Positions 24,924 to 33,347 of a DNA stretch of 37,440 nt are shown here, piece after piece. The notes beneath the pieces are model-generated. The model was not told where the DNA came from, did not search any database, and saw only the letters and a program-made list of their open reading frames with translations. The DNA comes from an uncultured Alphaproteobacteria bacterium (GTDB lineage Bacteria; Pseudomonadota; Alphaproteobacteria; Paracaedibacterales; CAIULA01), in NCBI GenBank assembly GCA_903899945.1, contig CAIULA010000031.1, positions 1 to 37,440 on the forward strand, given 5' to 3'. Each line of letters starts with the position of its first letter. The first letter of the stretch is position 1. The translations under genes were made by a program, and so were the position numbers.

Positions 24924-25778
24924 TTAAATAATTTTTTTACCAAGACCATAATAAAAACTCCACACCAAATAACCAGGACACGCTTTATCGTAATCCTCCT
25001 CCCATGGTTTAGGCTTACTAACATAATGAAGAACATGTGCAAGGCCATCAATTCCTTCAACCTGCAATCCACCTTTAGATTTTATCAATTTTAAAGGAGG
25101 GGTATTTGGGCTACGAGAGTATCGAGGTCGAGTATTGAATTTGTAGCCCGCATTTCTGAATGGCTCATGAGGATTTACCGCGAAAGCAGACAAATTTAAT
25201 AGTGCCTGATCATTACTCCATAACTTATTATGTAAGGGAATTAACTTTTTAATTATAGGTAACATTTTATCCAAATAATACTCTGATCTTACGGCAAAAA
25301 CTCCAGCATTAAATGTTACAGACTTTAAATCTAGCTTAGGAATGTTATCTTTGATACTCGCAATGCATGACTCATTTTTGATTTGATCTGATAGGCATAA
25401 ATTAGGATAATCAGGCACAGCAGAAAGCCCATGTTCTTTTGCATTAGTAATTAATGTTTCCAGATCTCCTAGCAGAATAGCATCTGCGTCAATATGAATT
25501 ATTATTTTATTACGCTTTATCCTTGAGTTAATAAAACCATAAATCGCAGGCGTATAATAATGTTGCATGCTTTCTTGTATTTGGTAGCCAGAAATATTAC
25601 CTTTCTGAATATCACAATTCATCTCTTTACAGTATAGAAGCTGCTCCTTTGTTAATCCGCAATCAATAACCGACCTTTTAACAGTTGGAGCAAAAATTTC
25701 TAAGCTTTCTAGTAGTGCTTTTAATCCTTTAAAAAAGTTTTTATCTGATTTTGTAACAATCTCAACGTCATTATGCAT
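24924..25778 (-). CDS. GT8-like glycosyltransferase
   Basis: The 284-residue cytosolic protein looks like a retaining GT-A glycosyltransferase related to family 8. It has a DxD metal/nucleotide-sugar motif D97-A-D99 (HIDADAIL), FNAGVFAV at 156-163, ND at 189-190 before QALLN, and a C-terminal HYVSKPKPW (251-259) close to the GT8 HxxGxxKPW. No membrane segments are seen. It is the last gene of a seven-gene operon; its start overlaps the previous gene by 8 nt. It likely adds a sugar to the product of the island; donor and acceptor are unknown. Confidence 0.75.
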   Translation of the reverse strand: MHNDVEIVTKSDKNFFKGLKALLESLEIFAPTVKRSVIDCGLTKEQLLYCKEMNCDIQKGNISGYQIQESMQHYYTPAIYGFINSRIKRNKIIIHIDADAILLGDLETLITNAKEHGLSAVPDYPNLCLSDQIKNESCIASIKDNIPKLDLKSVTFNAGVFAVRSEYYLDKMLPIIKKLIPLHNKLWSNDQALLNLSAFAVNPHEPFRNAGYKFNTRPRYSRSPNTPPLKLIKSKGGLQVEGIDGLAHVLHYVSKPKPWEEDYDKACPGYLVWSFYYGLGKKII

Positions 25779-26733
25779 TTATTGCCTCATAAAGAGTTTT
25801 AATGAAGATGTTTAGAGTGTTTTCCACATAGAAGATAGCCATTTTCCTAGCGTTAGATAGAGTATCAGCAATAATGTTATCATTTATAGCGACAATAAAA
25901 AGATTATCTATTTTCTCATAGTCAAGCTCTTCAGCTTTAATAATAAGTGGGTATTTTAGTTTATTTAATTGATAAGACAATTTAGCACCTCCTTTGACTT
26001 GATCAATAGCTATAAAAGGGGTGCGATTTCCTATACAAAATAAAGAACCATGCAATCTTGTTGTAACAATTATATCTATATTTGAAAAATAATTATATAT
26101 TTCATATGGGTTCCTGCAAGAATCATTAAGCTTTGTATCAATAAACTTAAAATGATATGCTCTTGATTTTATATAGCTAAGAACAATATCCTCAACTTTA
26201 TTACTTAGACAGTTCTCCTCCATGTATTCGCGTTGCAGCCCTCTGAAACAAAGGCCAATGGAAAGAGGCCTCTCTCCTTCTCTATGTCTAAATTGTTTAA
26301 TTGTGTTTTGAGTATTAGGAGCTTGTGCTAACGCGACATCAAAATATGTTTCTTCTATGCCGTCTCTCGCTAATATATAATCAAATTTGTTAAAATAACT
26401 AAGACTAGTTTTTGGTAAAATACTTACCCCCACTGCAATAGTTTTACAATGTGAGAATTTTTTTACTAACTCTTGGAAAGGTTCGCTATCCGCAATCAAA
26501 GGACCACAAACAAATACTAACACACTATAGTCAAGTGCATTAATTTCTCTCCAGTTAACAATAGCTTTTAGCCCCTCATAAGGATAAATACTCGCTATTT
26601 CATAGCTTAGGTCAGTTTTTTCTATTTCCTTACTTACTCCTATAACAGCCATTAAGTCCCCAGCAGTTTCTCCCCCCCTCTCTAAGGCACCCCACCATGT
26701 TATTAAAATCTTTTTAGGATTAATCGGAGTCAT
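25771..26733 (-). CDS. Polysaccharide pyruvyl transferase family protein
   Basis: The family (CsaB/WcaK-like) adds ketal pyruvate from PEP to sugars. The 320-residue protein shows the signature TTRLHGSLFCIGNRTPFIAI (224-243) with conserved R-L-H-G, an N-terminal Rossmann-like half (KKILITWWGALERGG; VLVFVCGPLIAD), and the middle DYILARDGIEE motif. The family is GT-B-like, and some members act otherwise. It overlaps the GT8-like gene by 8 nt and lies 5 nt after the methyltransferase, so it is surely in the operon. Pyruvylation of a glycan or of the aminocyclitol is inferred only. Confidence 0.75.
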   Translation of the reverse strand: MTPINPKKILITWWGALERGGETAGDLMAVIGVSKEIEKTDLSYEIASIYPYEGLKAIVNWREINALDYSVLVFVCGPLIADSEPFQELVKKFSHCKTIAVGVSILPKTSLSYFNKFDYILARDGIEETYFDVALAQAPNTQNTIKQFRHREGERPLSIGLCFRGLQREYMEENCLSNKVEDIVLSYIKSRAYHFKFIDTKLNDSCRNPYEIYNYFSNIDIIVTTRLHGSLFCIGNRTPFIAIDQVKGGAKLSYQLNKLKYPLIIKAEELDYEKIDNLFIVAINDNIIADTLSNARKMAIFYVENTLNIFIKTLYEAINA

Positions 26734-26738
26734 TGGTA

Positions 26739-27527
26739 TTACTTGTAAGCTTTAAGAGAAAAAATTAAGGGTATATTCGAATGATTTTTAAACACAAACC
26801 CCTTATCATTTCTTGTTAACTTATGATGAAATTTGTAAGTAGAATAATCAAATTCATTAAAGCTAGTAATTTTTAGCCCAGCTTTAAGCAGTGCATTGAT
26901 AATATCGCTTAATGTATAAGCAAAACACACTTGTAGTTTTTCATTAGATTTTTCTGTACTAATATACGATTTTACAACACTTTTAATTGGCTGATTAGTA
27001 ATGTAGGGTCTTTTGGTTATCTGATCTTCTATATCAAAAATGCTGAAGAAAGGATGAATTTCCACCAAATAATAGACCCCTCCTTCTTTCAATGAATTAT
27101 ATATGATTGAAGCATATGCATTTAAGTTATCTAACCAGCTCAGTACTCCATAAGATGTAAACAAAATATCAAATTTTTCTTTAATATTAGTTGGAATCTT
27201 GTAAATATCTGAACAGATAAACTTTGCAGATAATCCCGAAATTTCGTTTATTTTTTGAGCAAATGTAATTGCCGATTGACAGAAATCAACCCCTGTACAC
27301 ACAGCCCCTAAACGCTGCCATGAAAGAGTATCTAAGCCCAAATGACATTGCAAATGTAATAAGGACTTCCCTTTTATATCGCCAAGTTCATTTATCTCAA
27401 GTTTGCCTAAAGTAGTCTTATTATTATCTTCTAGAAAACCGCTTACATCATAAAAATCTGAGCTAAAATGCTGAGGTGTAGCATTTTCCCACCAAGCTCT
27501 ATTAATATCCTTATTCATTTTCATCAC
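26739..27527 (-). CDS. Class I SAM-dependent methyltransferase
   Basis: The 262-residue protein has a Rossmann methyltransferase core: motif I LLHLQCHLGLDT at 56-67, acidic motif II GVDF at 79-82, motif III KFICSDIYKIP (~102-112), and FDILFTSYGVLSWL (~119-132). The N-terminus INRAWWENATPQHF is usual for a common bacterial small-molecule methyltransferase group. It overlaps the LOG-family gene by 17 nt, a sign of translational coupling. The substrate is unknown; O- or N-methylation of the island's product fits the context. Confidence 0.82.
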   Translation of the reverse strand: MMKMNKDINRAWWENATPQHFSSDFYDVSGFLEDNNKTTLGKLEINELGDIKGKSLLHLQCHLGLDTLSWQRLGAVCTGVDFCQSAITFAQKINEISGLSAKFICSDIYKIPTNIKEKFDILFTSYGVLSWLDNLNAYASIIYNSLKEGGVYYLVEIHPFFSIFDIEDQITKRPYITNQPIKSVVKSYISTEKSNEKLQVCFAYTLSDIINALLKAGLKITSFNEFDYSTYKFHHKLTRNDKGFVFKNHSNIPLIFSLKAYK

Positions 27528-28131
27528 TATTCTTTAAATAAGCTATATGAGCTATTAAAGAGTTTATAAATTCCTCTGAACTCTTTGGTTGTTGAATGAT
27601 GTTATCTTCTTTCAAGGCTTTAAACATTAATGAATACGAGGAAACTGAGTTTAAAATAGGAGCCCAGTATTCTCCTAAGAAGTATAATTTTCTTGGAGCA
27701 ATAAACCCTCTATCTATACACCAAAGAGTAGCTGTAATTTCTTGAAGAGAACCGATCCCACCTGGAAGAAAAATGTAAAAGTCACCTAACCAAATTAAAG
27801 TTTTTAAGCGTTCAAAAGCGTCTTTAACAAAAAATAAATTGGTGTAATGTTCTTTAATGCATGGATCTGAAAATGAAGAAGAAACAATCCCGTAACACTG
27901 CCCATTGTGCTTGATCATTTGATTGGAAATCATGCTCATGGAAGCTTGATAACCACCATTAAGAATTGCAATGTTATTTACTGAAAGTAGTGGAATGAAG
28001 CTTAACCAATTTTTATCTTCTAAATATCCCTGACTTAAAAGTTCTTCGCTAAGAACAGAACTACCAAATACAGTTGCAATAATTCCTTCTTTAATTTGTT
28101 CTTTTATAATTTTGCTTTCCATTCCTATCAT
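27511..28131 (-). CDS. LOG family protein (lysine-decarboxylase-like fold)
   Basis: LOG-type proteins are nucleotide-binding phosphoribohydrolases (cytokinin-activating in plants; nucleotide hydrolysis in bacteria). The 206-residue protein has ATVFGSSV (19-26), ILNGGYQASMSMIS (56-69) in place of GGGxxGLM, and PGGIGSLQE at 123-131, a good match to PGGxGTxxE. RLKTLI at 108-113 matches the substrate loop. The changed first glycine motif may alter substrate use. It sits inside the operon, 17-nt overlap with the next gene and 23 nt after the flavoprotein. I would not guess a nucleotide-sugar or base substrate. Confidence 0.7.
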   Translation of the reverse strand: MIGMESKIIKEQIKEGIIATVFGSSVLSEELLSQGYLEDKNWLSFIPLLSVNNIAILNGGYQASMSMISNQMIKHNGQCYGIVSSSFSDPCIKEHYTNLFFVKDAFERLKTLIWLGDFYIFLPGGIGSLQEITATLWCIDRGFIAPRKLYFLGEYWAPILNSVSSYSLMFKALKEDNIIQQPKSSEEFINSLIAHIAYLKNSDENE

Positions 28132-28154
28132 TTTATCATTCCCATACTATTAAA

Positions 28155-28805
28155 TTAAAAACCTGCAGGAAAAAGTCTTTTTAACTTTTTTGCATATCTT
28201 GTTAGATATTGTTGACGTTCTTGAGCCGAAATATTTTCCACTTCATAAGCAATAAAAGGATCTAATACCTTAAAACCACAATAAGCCAACATTCCCCTAG
28301 TAATTGGATATAATATTCTATTCATTGACCCATGCTTTCCGTTCTTTTTATAGATGCGCTCTGGACCTCCAGTTGTCATTACCAGGAGTGCTGTTTTTTG
28401 ATTTAAACCTCCAGTTTTATATTCCATATCTTTTCCATAAGCAAAGTCCTTGGTTAAAACTCTATCAAACCATCCTTTTACAATCGCAGGGACAGAGAAA
28501 CACCACATGGGACATTGAAATATAATTACTCCACTTTTTATGACTCTTTGCTGTTCTCTGATAATATCAGCTGCAAAAGTATTGTTTTTATAAGCATGCT
28601 GCTGTTCTTTTCTATAGTGAAATGAATCCTTTTTTAATTGATGAGTAAAGTCTCTCTCATCCCCAACAGGTTGAAACTCTTCCGCATACAGATCAGAGAC
28701 AGTAACTGTATGGCCAAGTTTTTTAAGGGTATCGATAGCAACATCTTTTAAAGCCGCGTTAAACGAAGATTCTTCATGATGGGCGTAAACAATTAACACA
28801 TTCAT
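28155..28805 (-). CDS. NAD(P)H-dependent oxidoreductase, flavodoxin-like (NQO/MdaB type)
   Basis: The 216-residue protein has the quinone-reductase flavodoxin-like fold: MNVLIVYAHHEESSFNAAL at the start (FMN/FAD phosphate site), QCPMWCFSVPAIVKGWFDRV (~96-115), and MTTGGPERIY (~143-152). The WCFSVPAIVKGWFDRVL block is typical of NQO1/MdaB. It may reduce quinones or supply electrons to another enzyme in the island such as the diiron candidate. Its start overlaps the HAD gene by 4 nt (ATGA). Confidence 0.85.
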   Translation of the reverse strand: MNVLIVYAHHEESSFNAALKDVAIDTLKKLGHTVTVSDLYAEEFQPVGDERDFTHQLKKDSFHYRKEQQHAYKNNTFAADIIREQQRVIKSGVIIFQCPMWCFSVPAIVKGWFDRVLTKDFAYGKDMEYKTGGLNQKTALLVMTTGGPERIYKKNGKHGSMNRILYPITRGMLAYCGFKVLDPFIAYEVENISAQERQQYLTRYAKKLKRLFPAGF

Positions 28806-29503
28806 AAATTTCCCCTTTTGTAGGGAATATCAAGTTGCTTGATATATTCTAGAAGTGAATTTAAGCTATTTAGCTCTACTATTTTATTTTTATCATTCGC
28901 ATTTAAAAGATTTAAATCAAAAAAATGCCTTTTTTCTTTTCTGGCATTTTTATAATGATTGAGTAGGATAAATTTACATTTATACAATTTAGCACTCATC
29001 CAATCCGCATGGCTATCTCCAACAAAAAAAACGCTGCTTCTTGGTTTTTTATCCCCTAAAATATTTAATATAACTTCTTTAGAAGGCTTGCTATGTTCCG
29101 AATCCCCACTTCCATGGATTCTTTCAAAAAATTTACTTACTTTCAAATATGTAACTTCTTTATGTAAAATATAGCTCTTCTTATTACTTATAATATATAA
29201 TTTTACATTTTTCTTTTTTAGGTATTTTAAGAGTATAATTGAGTTAGTAAATAATTTTATATTTTTAAGATCAATCTTCTGATAATAATAAAAGTAAAGA
29301 ACTTCTCCTATTTTTTTTAAATAAAGAGGAAGATTTTTTACAACTTCACATAAAGATAAATTCCAGTAGTTACGATGTTCTCTTTCTATTTGAGCTCCGT
29401 ATTTTTCAAGAATAAGTAAAGTTTTATCCATTACATCTTTCATTGCTAAAGATGAATCTGCAAGCGTATCATCCCAATCAAAAATTATATGTTTAGGAAG
29501 CAT
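28802..29503 (-). CDS. HAD family phosphatase
   Basis: The 233-residue protein has HAD motif I FDWDDTLADS with D9 and D11, motif II in LYIISNKKS, and motif IV FVGDSHADWMSA, each in normal order. A four-helix cap lies between motifs I and II, as in phosphoglycolate phosphatase-like members. It could remove phosphate from a sugar or cyclitol intermediate of the island, but the substrate cannot be read from sequence. It overlaps the flavoprotein gene by 4 nt and lies 33 nt after the ferritin-like gene. Confidence 0.82.
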   Translation of the reverse strand: MLPKHIIFDWDDTLADSSLAMKDVMDKTLLILEKYGAQIEREHRNYWNLSLCEVVKNLPLYLKKIGEVLYFYYYQKIDLKNIKLFTNSIILLKYLKKKNVKLYIISNKKSYILHKEVTYLKVSKFFERIHGSGDSEHSKPSKEVILNILGDKKPRSSVFFVGDSHADWMSAKLYKCKFILLNHYKNARKEKRHFFDLNLLNANDKNKIVELNSLNSLLEYIKQLDIPYKRGNL

Positions 29504-29536
29504 GATAATTTGTTCTTATTCTACTTTTTAAAAATT

Positions 29537-30889
29537 CTAAACTGCTGTAAAGTCTATGTCGAAATCGATGGCTTTGCAAAATGCACCAAATTTTCCTTTT
29601 ACATTTTTTACATCCAGCTTTGATTTATTTTTTACCCAACTTAAACTTTGACGTTGAACTTCTTCTATTATTTCTGCCAAGCTTTCTTTACATTCTTCTT
29701 TTTGGTGCAGCAAAGGTAACCACCTTTCAATATATTTAACATGATGACTTTCATCAGCAATATCATATTCTGTTATTGTAGCAGCAGACGGAAATCCTAA
29801 TCTAAAGAATGCATCAGCTGCACTTAGTTTCCTGGGAAACGAGCACCCTTCACCTGTATAACATAGCCGAGCCAAATACCATGTATAGGGTTTTTCCCTT
29901 TTTACTTCATTAAGTGGGAGAGTGTTTAAAGGAATGCCAAGCTTCTCTAACTCCCGCATTCCCATGGCTATATGCCTACATTCGTCCCAAAGCTGCTTAA
30001 TAAAATCTCTATAAAATTCATATGGCATTCCATCCATATCAAAAACCATATACCCTAAAGAATCAGGAACAAACATTTCCGCAAAATTTTGATAAAGCAA
30101 ATCAGAAAGCTTTCCGTGCGTGATGCGTGGAGCAATAAACTTAAACTCTTCTACAATGCTAAAACCCTGTTCTAATTGGGCAGGTTCAATGCCCGCATCT
30201 TGTAATTTATTGTCTTGATAAGGAGAAAGAGGTAACTGCTTTACTTGATTACTATGAAATCCTCCCAAACTTTCAAAAACATTTTGGATATAATCTTTTC
30301 TTAAACTAGCTCCCTCAGGATTTTGCACAGTATAAGAAGATACCCATATATCTACCCATTCAATTTGTTTTTTAAGAATACTTAGTACAGTTTCTATCCT
30401 GTCAATGGTAGGTAAGTCAGCAATAGGATCGCATTCCTTTAAATGATCCTCAAGCCGTTGAAAGAAATTAATTTGAACAACTTTAAATACACCAATTAAA
30501 AAATCTTCAATATTCAAGGCTTTTGCTAAGATTTTTTGTAGACTTTTAAAGCGTTCATTAGCGCCAATCTGTTTTTTACTACCTGGCAGCTCACGAAGAC
30601 GTAATTCAAAAATTTCAATAATTTGAATCATTAAATAGGCCTGACGACCAAGATCCATTTTAAGCTTTAGCCAAGGAATATTGGGAATCCATCCTACTAA
30701 AAGACGCGCCAATTCTAACTGTAAATCCCTATAATCACTTAGAAAATTAATATTCTGCTTGGGACGCAAATATTCATCTGATGTGTACTCTCTCATGAGT
30801 GCTGATTCGTAATTTTCTCGAATTAATTTCCATTCCTTATGAATTTCATCAGGAGGTAAGAGTTGATAAGAAGATGAAGAAGCTTTCAT
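29537..30889 (-). CDS. Ferritin-like protein, diiron-oxygenase candidate
   Basis: I cannot name a family with confidence. The 450-residue, mostly helical protein carries two ExxH motifs in the C-terminal half: E303-C-R-H306 (WDECRHIAMG) and E380-S-H-H383 (ADESHHVKYIERW), spaced 77 residues, with E271 and E374 as further possible ligands. This fits a ferritin-like four-helix bundle with two irons, as in DUF455-type proteins. The first ~250 residues are helical and unassigned. It is the first gene of the seven-gene operon, with AAGAAGGGA six nt before the ATG. A role as an oxygenase in product tailoring is inferred. Confidence 0.55.
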   Translation of the reverse strand: MKASSSSYQLLPPDEIHKEWKLIRENYESALMREYTSDEYLRPKQNINFLSDYRDLQLELARLLVGWIPNIPWLKLKMDLGRQAYLMIQIIEIFELRLRELPGSKKQIGANERFKSLQKILAKALNIEDFLIGVFKVVQINFFQRLEDHLKECDPIADLPTIDRIETVLSILKKQIEWVDIWVSSYTVQNPEGASLRKDYIQNVFESLGGFHSNQVKQLPLSPYQDNKLQDAGIEPAQLEQGFSIVEEFKFIAPRITHGKLSDLLYQNFAEMFVPDSLGYMVFDMDGMPYEFYRDFIKQLWDECRHIAMGMRELEKLGIPLNTLPLNEVKREKPYTWYLARLCYTGEGCSFPRKLSAADAFFRLGFPSAATITEYDIADESHHVKYIERWLPLLHQKEECKESLAEIIEEVQRQSLSWVKNKSKLDVKNVKGKFGAFCKAIDFDIDFTAV

Positions 30890-31210
30890 GTATAGTCCCT
30901 TCTTTATGAAGTGGCCCTGATATTATTGCCATACAGTCCACCAGATAACAAAAAGGAGCAAGTAGAGATTTTTTTAGTTATCTCTATATAGTTGAATTTC
31001 TTTAAAGATTATAACCTCAGCTTATATATTAAGCCGCAGTAAGGAGAATTTTACCAAAAAAAATTGAGACAAGAATTCCAAAACTGAGATAAATTTAGCA
31101 TTATTTATCGGCTTTACTTTTTAATTTAATATAGATGCTTTTTTCAACAAGCGGAGAAATTTGCTAGCTTTTTTCTAATAAATTAGAAAACTATAGGTTC
31201 TGCTAATTTT
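30890..31210. other. Intergenic space between two reverse-strand units
   Basis: These 321 nt hold no gene. They must carry the promoter of the ferritin-like operon; I see no clear -35/-10 pair. A 9-bp hairpin TTTTCTAAT-AA-ATTAGAAAA lies at 31171-31190, close after the stop of the cupin-8 gene, but it lacks a T run in the reverse direction. Confidence 0.5.
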
Positions 31211-32146
31211 TCATGGCTCTTTTAAAATAAGTTCTTTAAAAGCCTGCTCCGATATAAAGGCATCAGAAATCCCTAAATAAGGCCTATAAAATCTATGTAA
31301 GAATTTTGGTGATACATTGAATAACAACCCTAACATACAGATACAGTTATAATAAATATCGCTTCTCGCCATTTTTCCAAAAAATCTAGGTATAGCCTGA
31401 ACAACAGACTTTTTATTATGCCAATCCATATTTATGGAGATTGAAGATTCCAGGCTTCTTACTTGATGTAAACAAACAGGGGGAAAGTATAGCATATCCC
31501 CAGGTTCAATTATGCACTCCATTGGGTTCACATTTTTAAATTTAGGATAGGTTTCATAATCTGGGTTTTCAGGATCCACTTTATAATATTTGTAGTTTCT
31601 GACATAACAATACTTTTCTTCATTTTTTAAGATAAAAATAAATCTTTTTTTTCCTTTAATCTGGAAAAAAATATTATGAGTACATAAACTATCAATATGC
31701 AGGGGGGTAACGCTATGCTTGCCTCCATAGTAAAATATTATATTTTGCCACCAATTGTATCTGTACCAACTAGGAAAGAACTCGAGAGGGAAAGGCGCTA
31801 CATCTTCTCGTAACTTAGCGAAACAACTGAATATTGGTATGTCATGCAAGTAAAGAGTTTCTTTAATTTCGGGTATTTCTTGCTTTCTATCCATTGTATT
31901 AAAATGCTTTAAATATTCCTTAAATTTAATATATTTAAATTCTTCATCTTGTATGTTTCCTGATTTAATTTTAACATAATTATCTTTAATTAAATCATTA
32001 AAAAATATATCATCCCATTTAGTGAGTGCCATCCAATCTTTTACTTTTCCTTTTATCAAAAGAGGCTTTTTACCTAAATAATTCTGCTTAAATTCCTTTA
32101 AAGAGATATTGTTTACGGTATCTATTTGAGGATATATTTTTTCCAT
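31211..32146 (-). CDS. Cupin-like (JmjC/cupin_8) Fe(II)/2-oxoglutarate oxygenase
   Basis: The 311-residue protein matches the cupin_8/JmjC-related hydroxylases. It has H150-I-D152 (VTPLHIDSL) and H227 (PPVCLHQVRSL) as the Fe(II) facial triad, FFQIKGKKRFIFIL (160-173) with the usual 2-oxoglutarate-binding lysine region, GDMLYFPP (216-223), and SISINMDW near the end. The N-terminal PLLIKGKVKDW is also common to the family. It lies 11 nt downstream of the deoxyinosose synthase gene, so it is probably in the same operon. It could hydroxylate a cyclitol-derived product or a protein side chain; JmjC homologues do both. Confidence 0.8.
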   Translation of the reverse strand: MEKIYPQIDTVNNISLKEFKQNYLGKKPLLIKGKVKDWMALTKWDDIFFNDLIKDNYVKIKSGNIQDEEFKYIKFKEYLKHFNTMDRKQEIPEIKETLYLHDIPIFSCFAKLREDVAPFPLEFFPSWYRYNWWQNIIFYYGGKHSVTPLHIDSLCTHNIFFQIKGKKRFIFILKNEEKYCYVRNYKYYKVDPENPDYETYPKFKNVNPMECIIEPGDMLYFPPVCLHQVRSLESSISINMDWHNKKSVVQAIPRFFGKMARSDIYYNCICMLGLLFNVSPKFLHRFYRPYLGISDAFISEQAFKELILKEP

Positions 32147-32157
32147 TAATTAAACTC

Positions 32158-33282
32158 CTACTTAGTGATAACGTGTAAGTTGTCTTTAACCAATTTTAAA
32201 GGGATGTTTATTAAAGGATACTGATCAGTTACAAGAGGGCAACCTAATGTACTCAATAAAATCATAGTAGCTTCATGAGTTTTAGGATTTAAATAACCTC
32301 TTTTATTGTCATGCTTTAGGAAGTTGCATATATGTTCAGCGCTAACATTCACATCAATCTTAGTTGAAACATTAATTTCTTCTAATAATTCATAGTGTTT
32401 ATTGACTTCTTCATTTGATAAGTATCCCATTTGGTTGGATATTTTTGCCTCCACGATCATTCCTAACGCTACTGCCTCTCCGTGAGTTATGCGTAAACTG
32501 GAGTTGTTAGATAATATCATTTCAAGAGCATGGCCAATTGTATGTCCGTATTCAAGAATAAGCGCCCTATTCTTTTCATATTTGTCTAGCTTCATTACCT
32601 CGTTTTTTGCTGCAACACTTGAAGAAAATATATAATTAAGGCTTTTATACTCTCCATTAAGTGATTTTTTAAGATGGAGCTTCAGTTCATTAAAATTTTC
32701 TGGTGTAATGGCTAAAATATTTTTTATTGTTTCGCAAAGTCCTGATCTAGCCTCTGGTAATGATAATGATTCTAAGAAACTTAAATCAGTAAAAATAGCA
32801 AGAGGAGTATAAAAACTGCCGATTGTATTTTTAGCCATATTAGAGTTAACAGCTTGTTTTAAAGATAAAACAGAATCAAACATAGCAATAGATGTAGTCG
32901 GTATTTGGATAAATCGAATACCCCTATATAATAGAGAAGCAACTACACCTCCAACATTCCCTGGTATTCCTCCGCCTAATGCTATAACTACCGACCGTCG
33001 TGTTATTCCCCATTTCAAGCTTTCGTCAAGAAGATAAGAGACTGTATTAATTGTTTTATTTTTTTCACCAGGCGGAAAGGATAGTAGTTTTACTTGATTA
33101 CACGTACAGAGCAGATTTGCGAGTGTACTCCCGTATAGTTTCTCTACTGTTGTATCCGTAATAATTAAATATTTATCTGCTTGTAGCTCGAGAATTTTTT
33201 CTACAATATCATTTAAACAGAAATCTCCCCAAAAATATGGAATATTTACATCCTGATACTGCAGTTCTATTTTTTTCAGCAT
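32158..33282 (-). CDS. 2-deoxy-scyllo-inosose synthase (BtrC/NeoC type)
   Basis: The enzyme turns glucose 6-phosphate into 2-deoxy-scyllo-inosose, first step of 2-deoxystreptamine synthesis. The 374-residue protein belongs to the dehydroquinate synthase-like cyclases: GGGIPGNVGG at 103-112 binds NAD, and E184, H247 and H267 (HGEA) are the expected metal ligands. The subgroup mark is DSVLSLKQAVN (136-146), which I recall in 2-deoxy-scyllo-inosose synthases, where AroB has DSSVGGKTGVN. The ends IFEYGHTIGHA-like (244-252) and HDNKRGY (324-330) with ILLSTLGCP also match BtrC. It is the first gene of a two-gene operon with the cupin-8 oxygenase and divergent from the PP-loop gene. Confidence 0.85.
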   Translation of the reverse strand: MLKKIELQYQDVNIPYFWGDFCLNDIVEKILELQADKYLIITDTTVEKLYGSTLANLLCTCNQVKLLSFPPGEKNKTINTVSYLLDESLKWGITRRSVVIALGGGIPGNVGGVVASLLYRGIRFIQIPTTSIAMFDSVLSLKQAVNSNMAKNTIGSFYTPLAIFTDLSFLESLSLPEARSGLCETIKNILAITPENFNELKLHLKKSLNGEYKSLNYIFSSSVAAKNEVMKLDKYEKNRALILEYGHTIGHALEMILSNNSSLRITHGEAVALGMIVEAKISNQMGYLSNEEVNKHYELLEEINVSTKIDVNVSAEHICNFLKHDNKRGYLNPKTHEATMILLSTLGCPLVTDQYPLINIPLKLVKDNLHVITK

Positions 33283-33347
33283 TTTATTGCATTCATACCT
33301 TTTTTTATATATTCATGTAGGCATTTAATATAACTGTGAGATGCGAA

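Noticed and set aside
31171-31190. Terminator of the cupin_8 gene
   Set aside because: The stem is only A/T-rich and no T run follows on the reverse strand.
32158-33282. Plain 3-dehydroquinate synthase (AroB)
   Set aside because: The substrate region reads DSVLSLKQAVN and the end HDNKRGY with ILLSTLGCP, as in deoxyinosose synthases. AroB has DSSVGGKTGVN, and the context is an aminocyclitol aminotransferase, not aroK.
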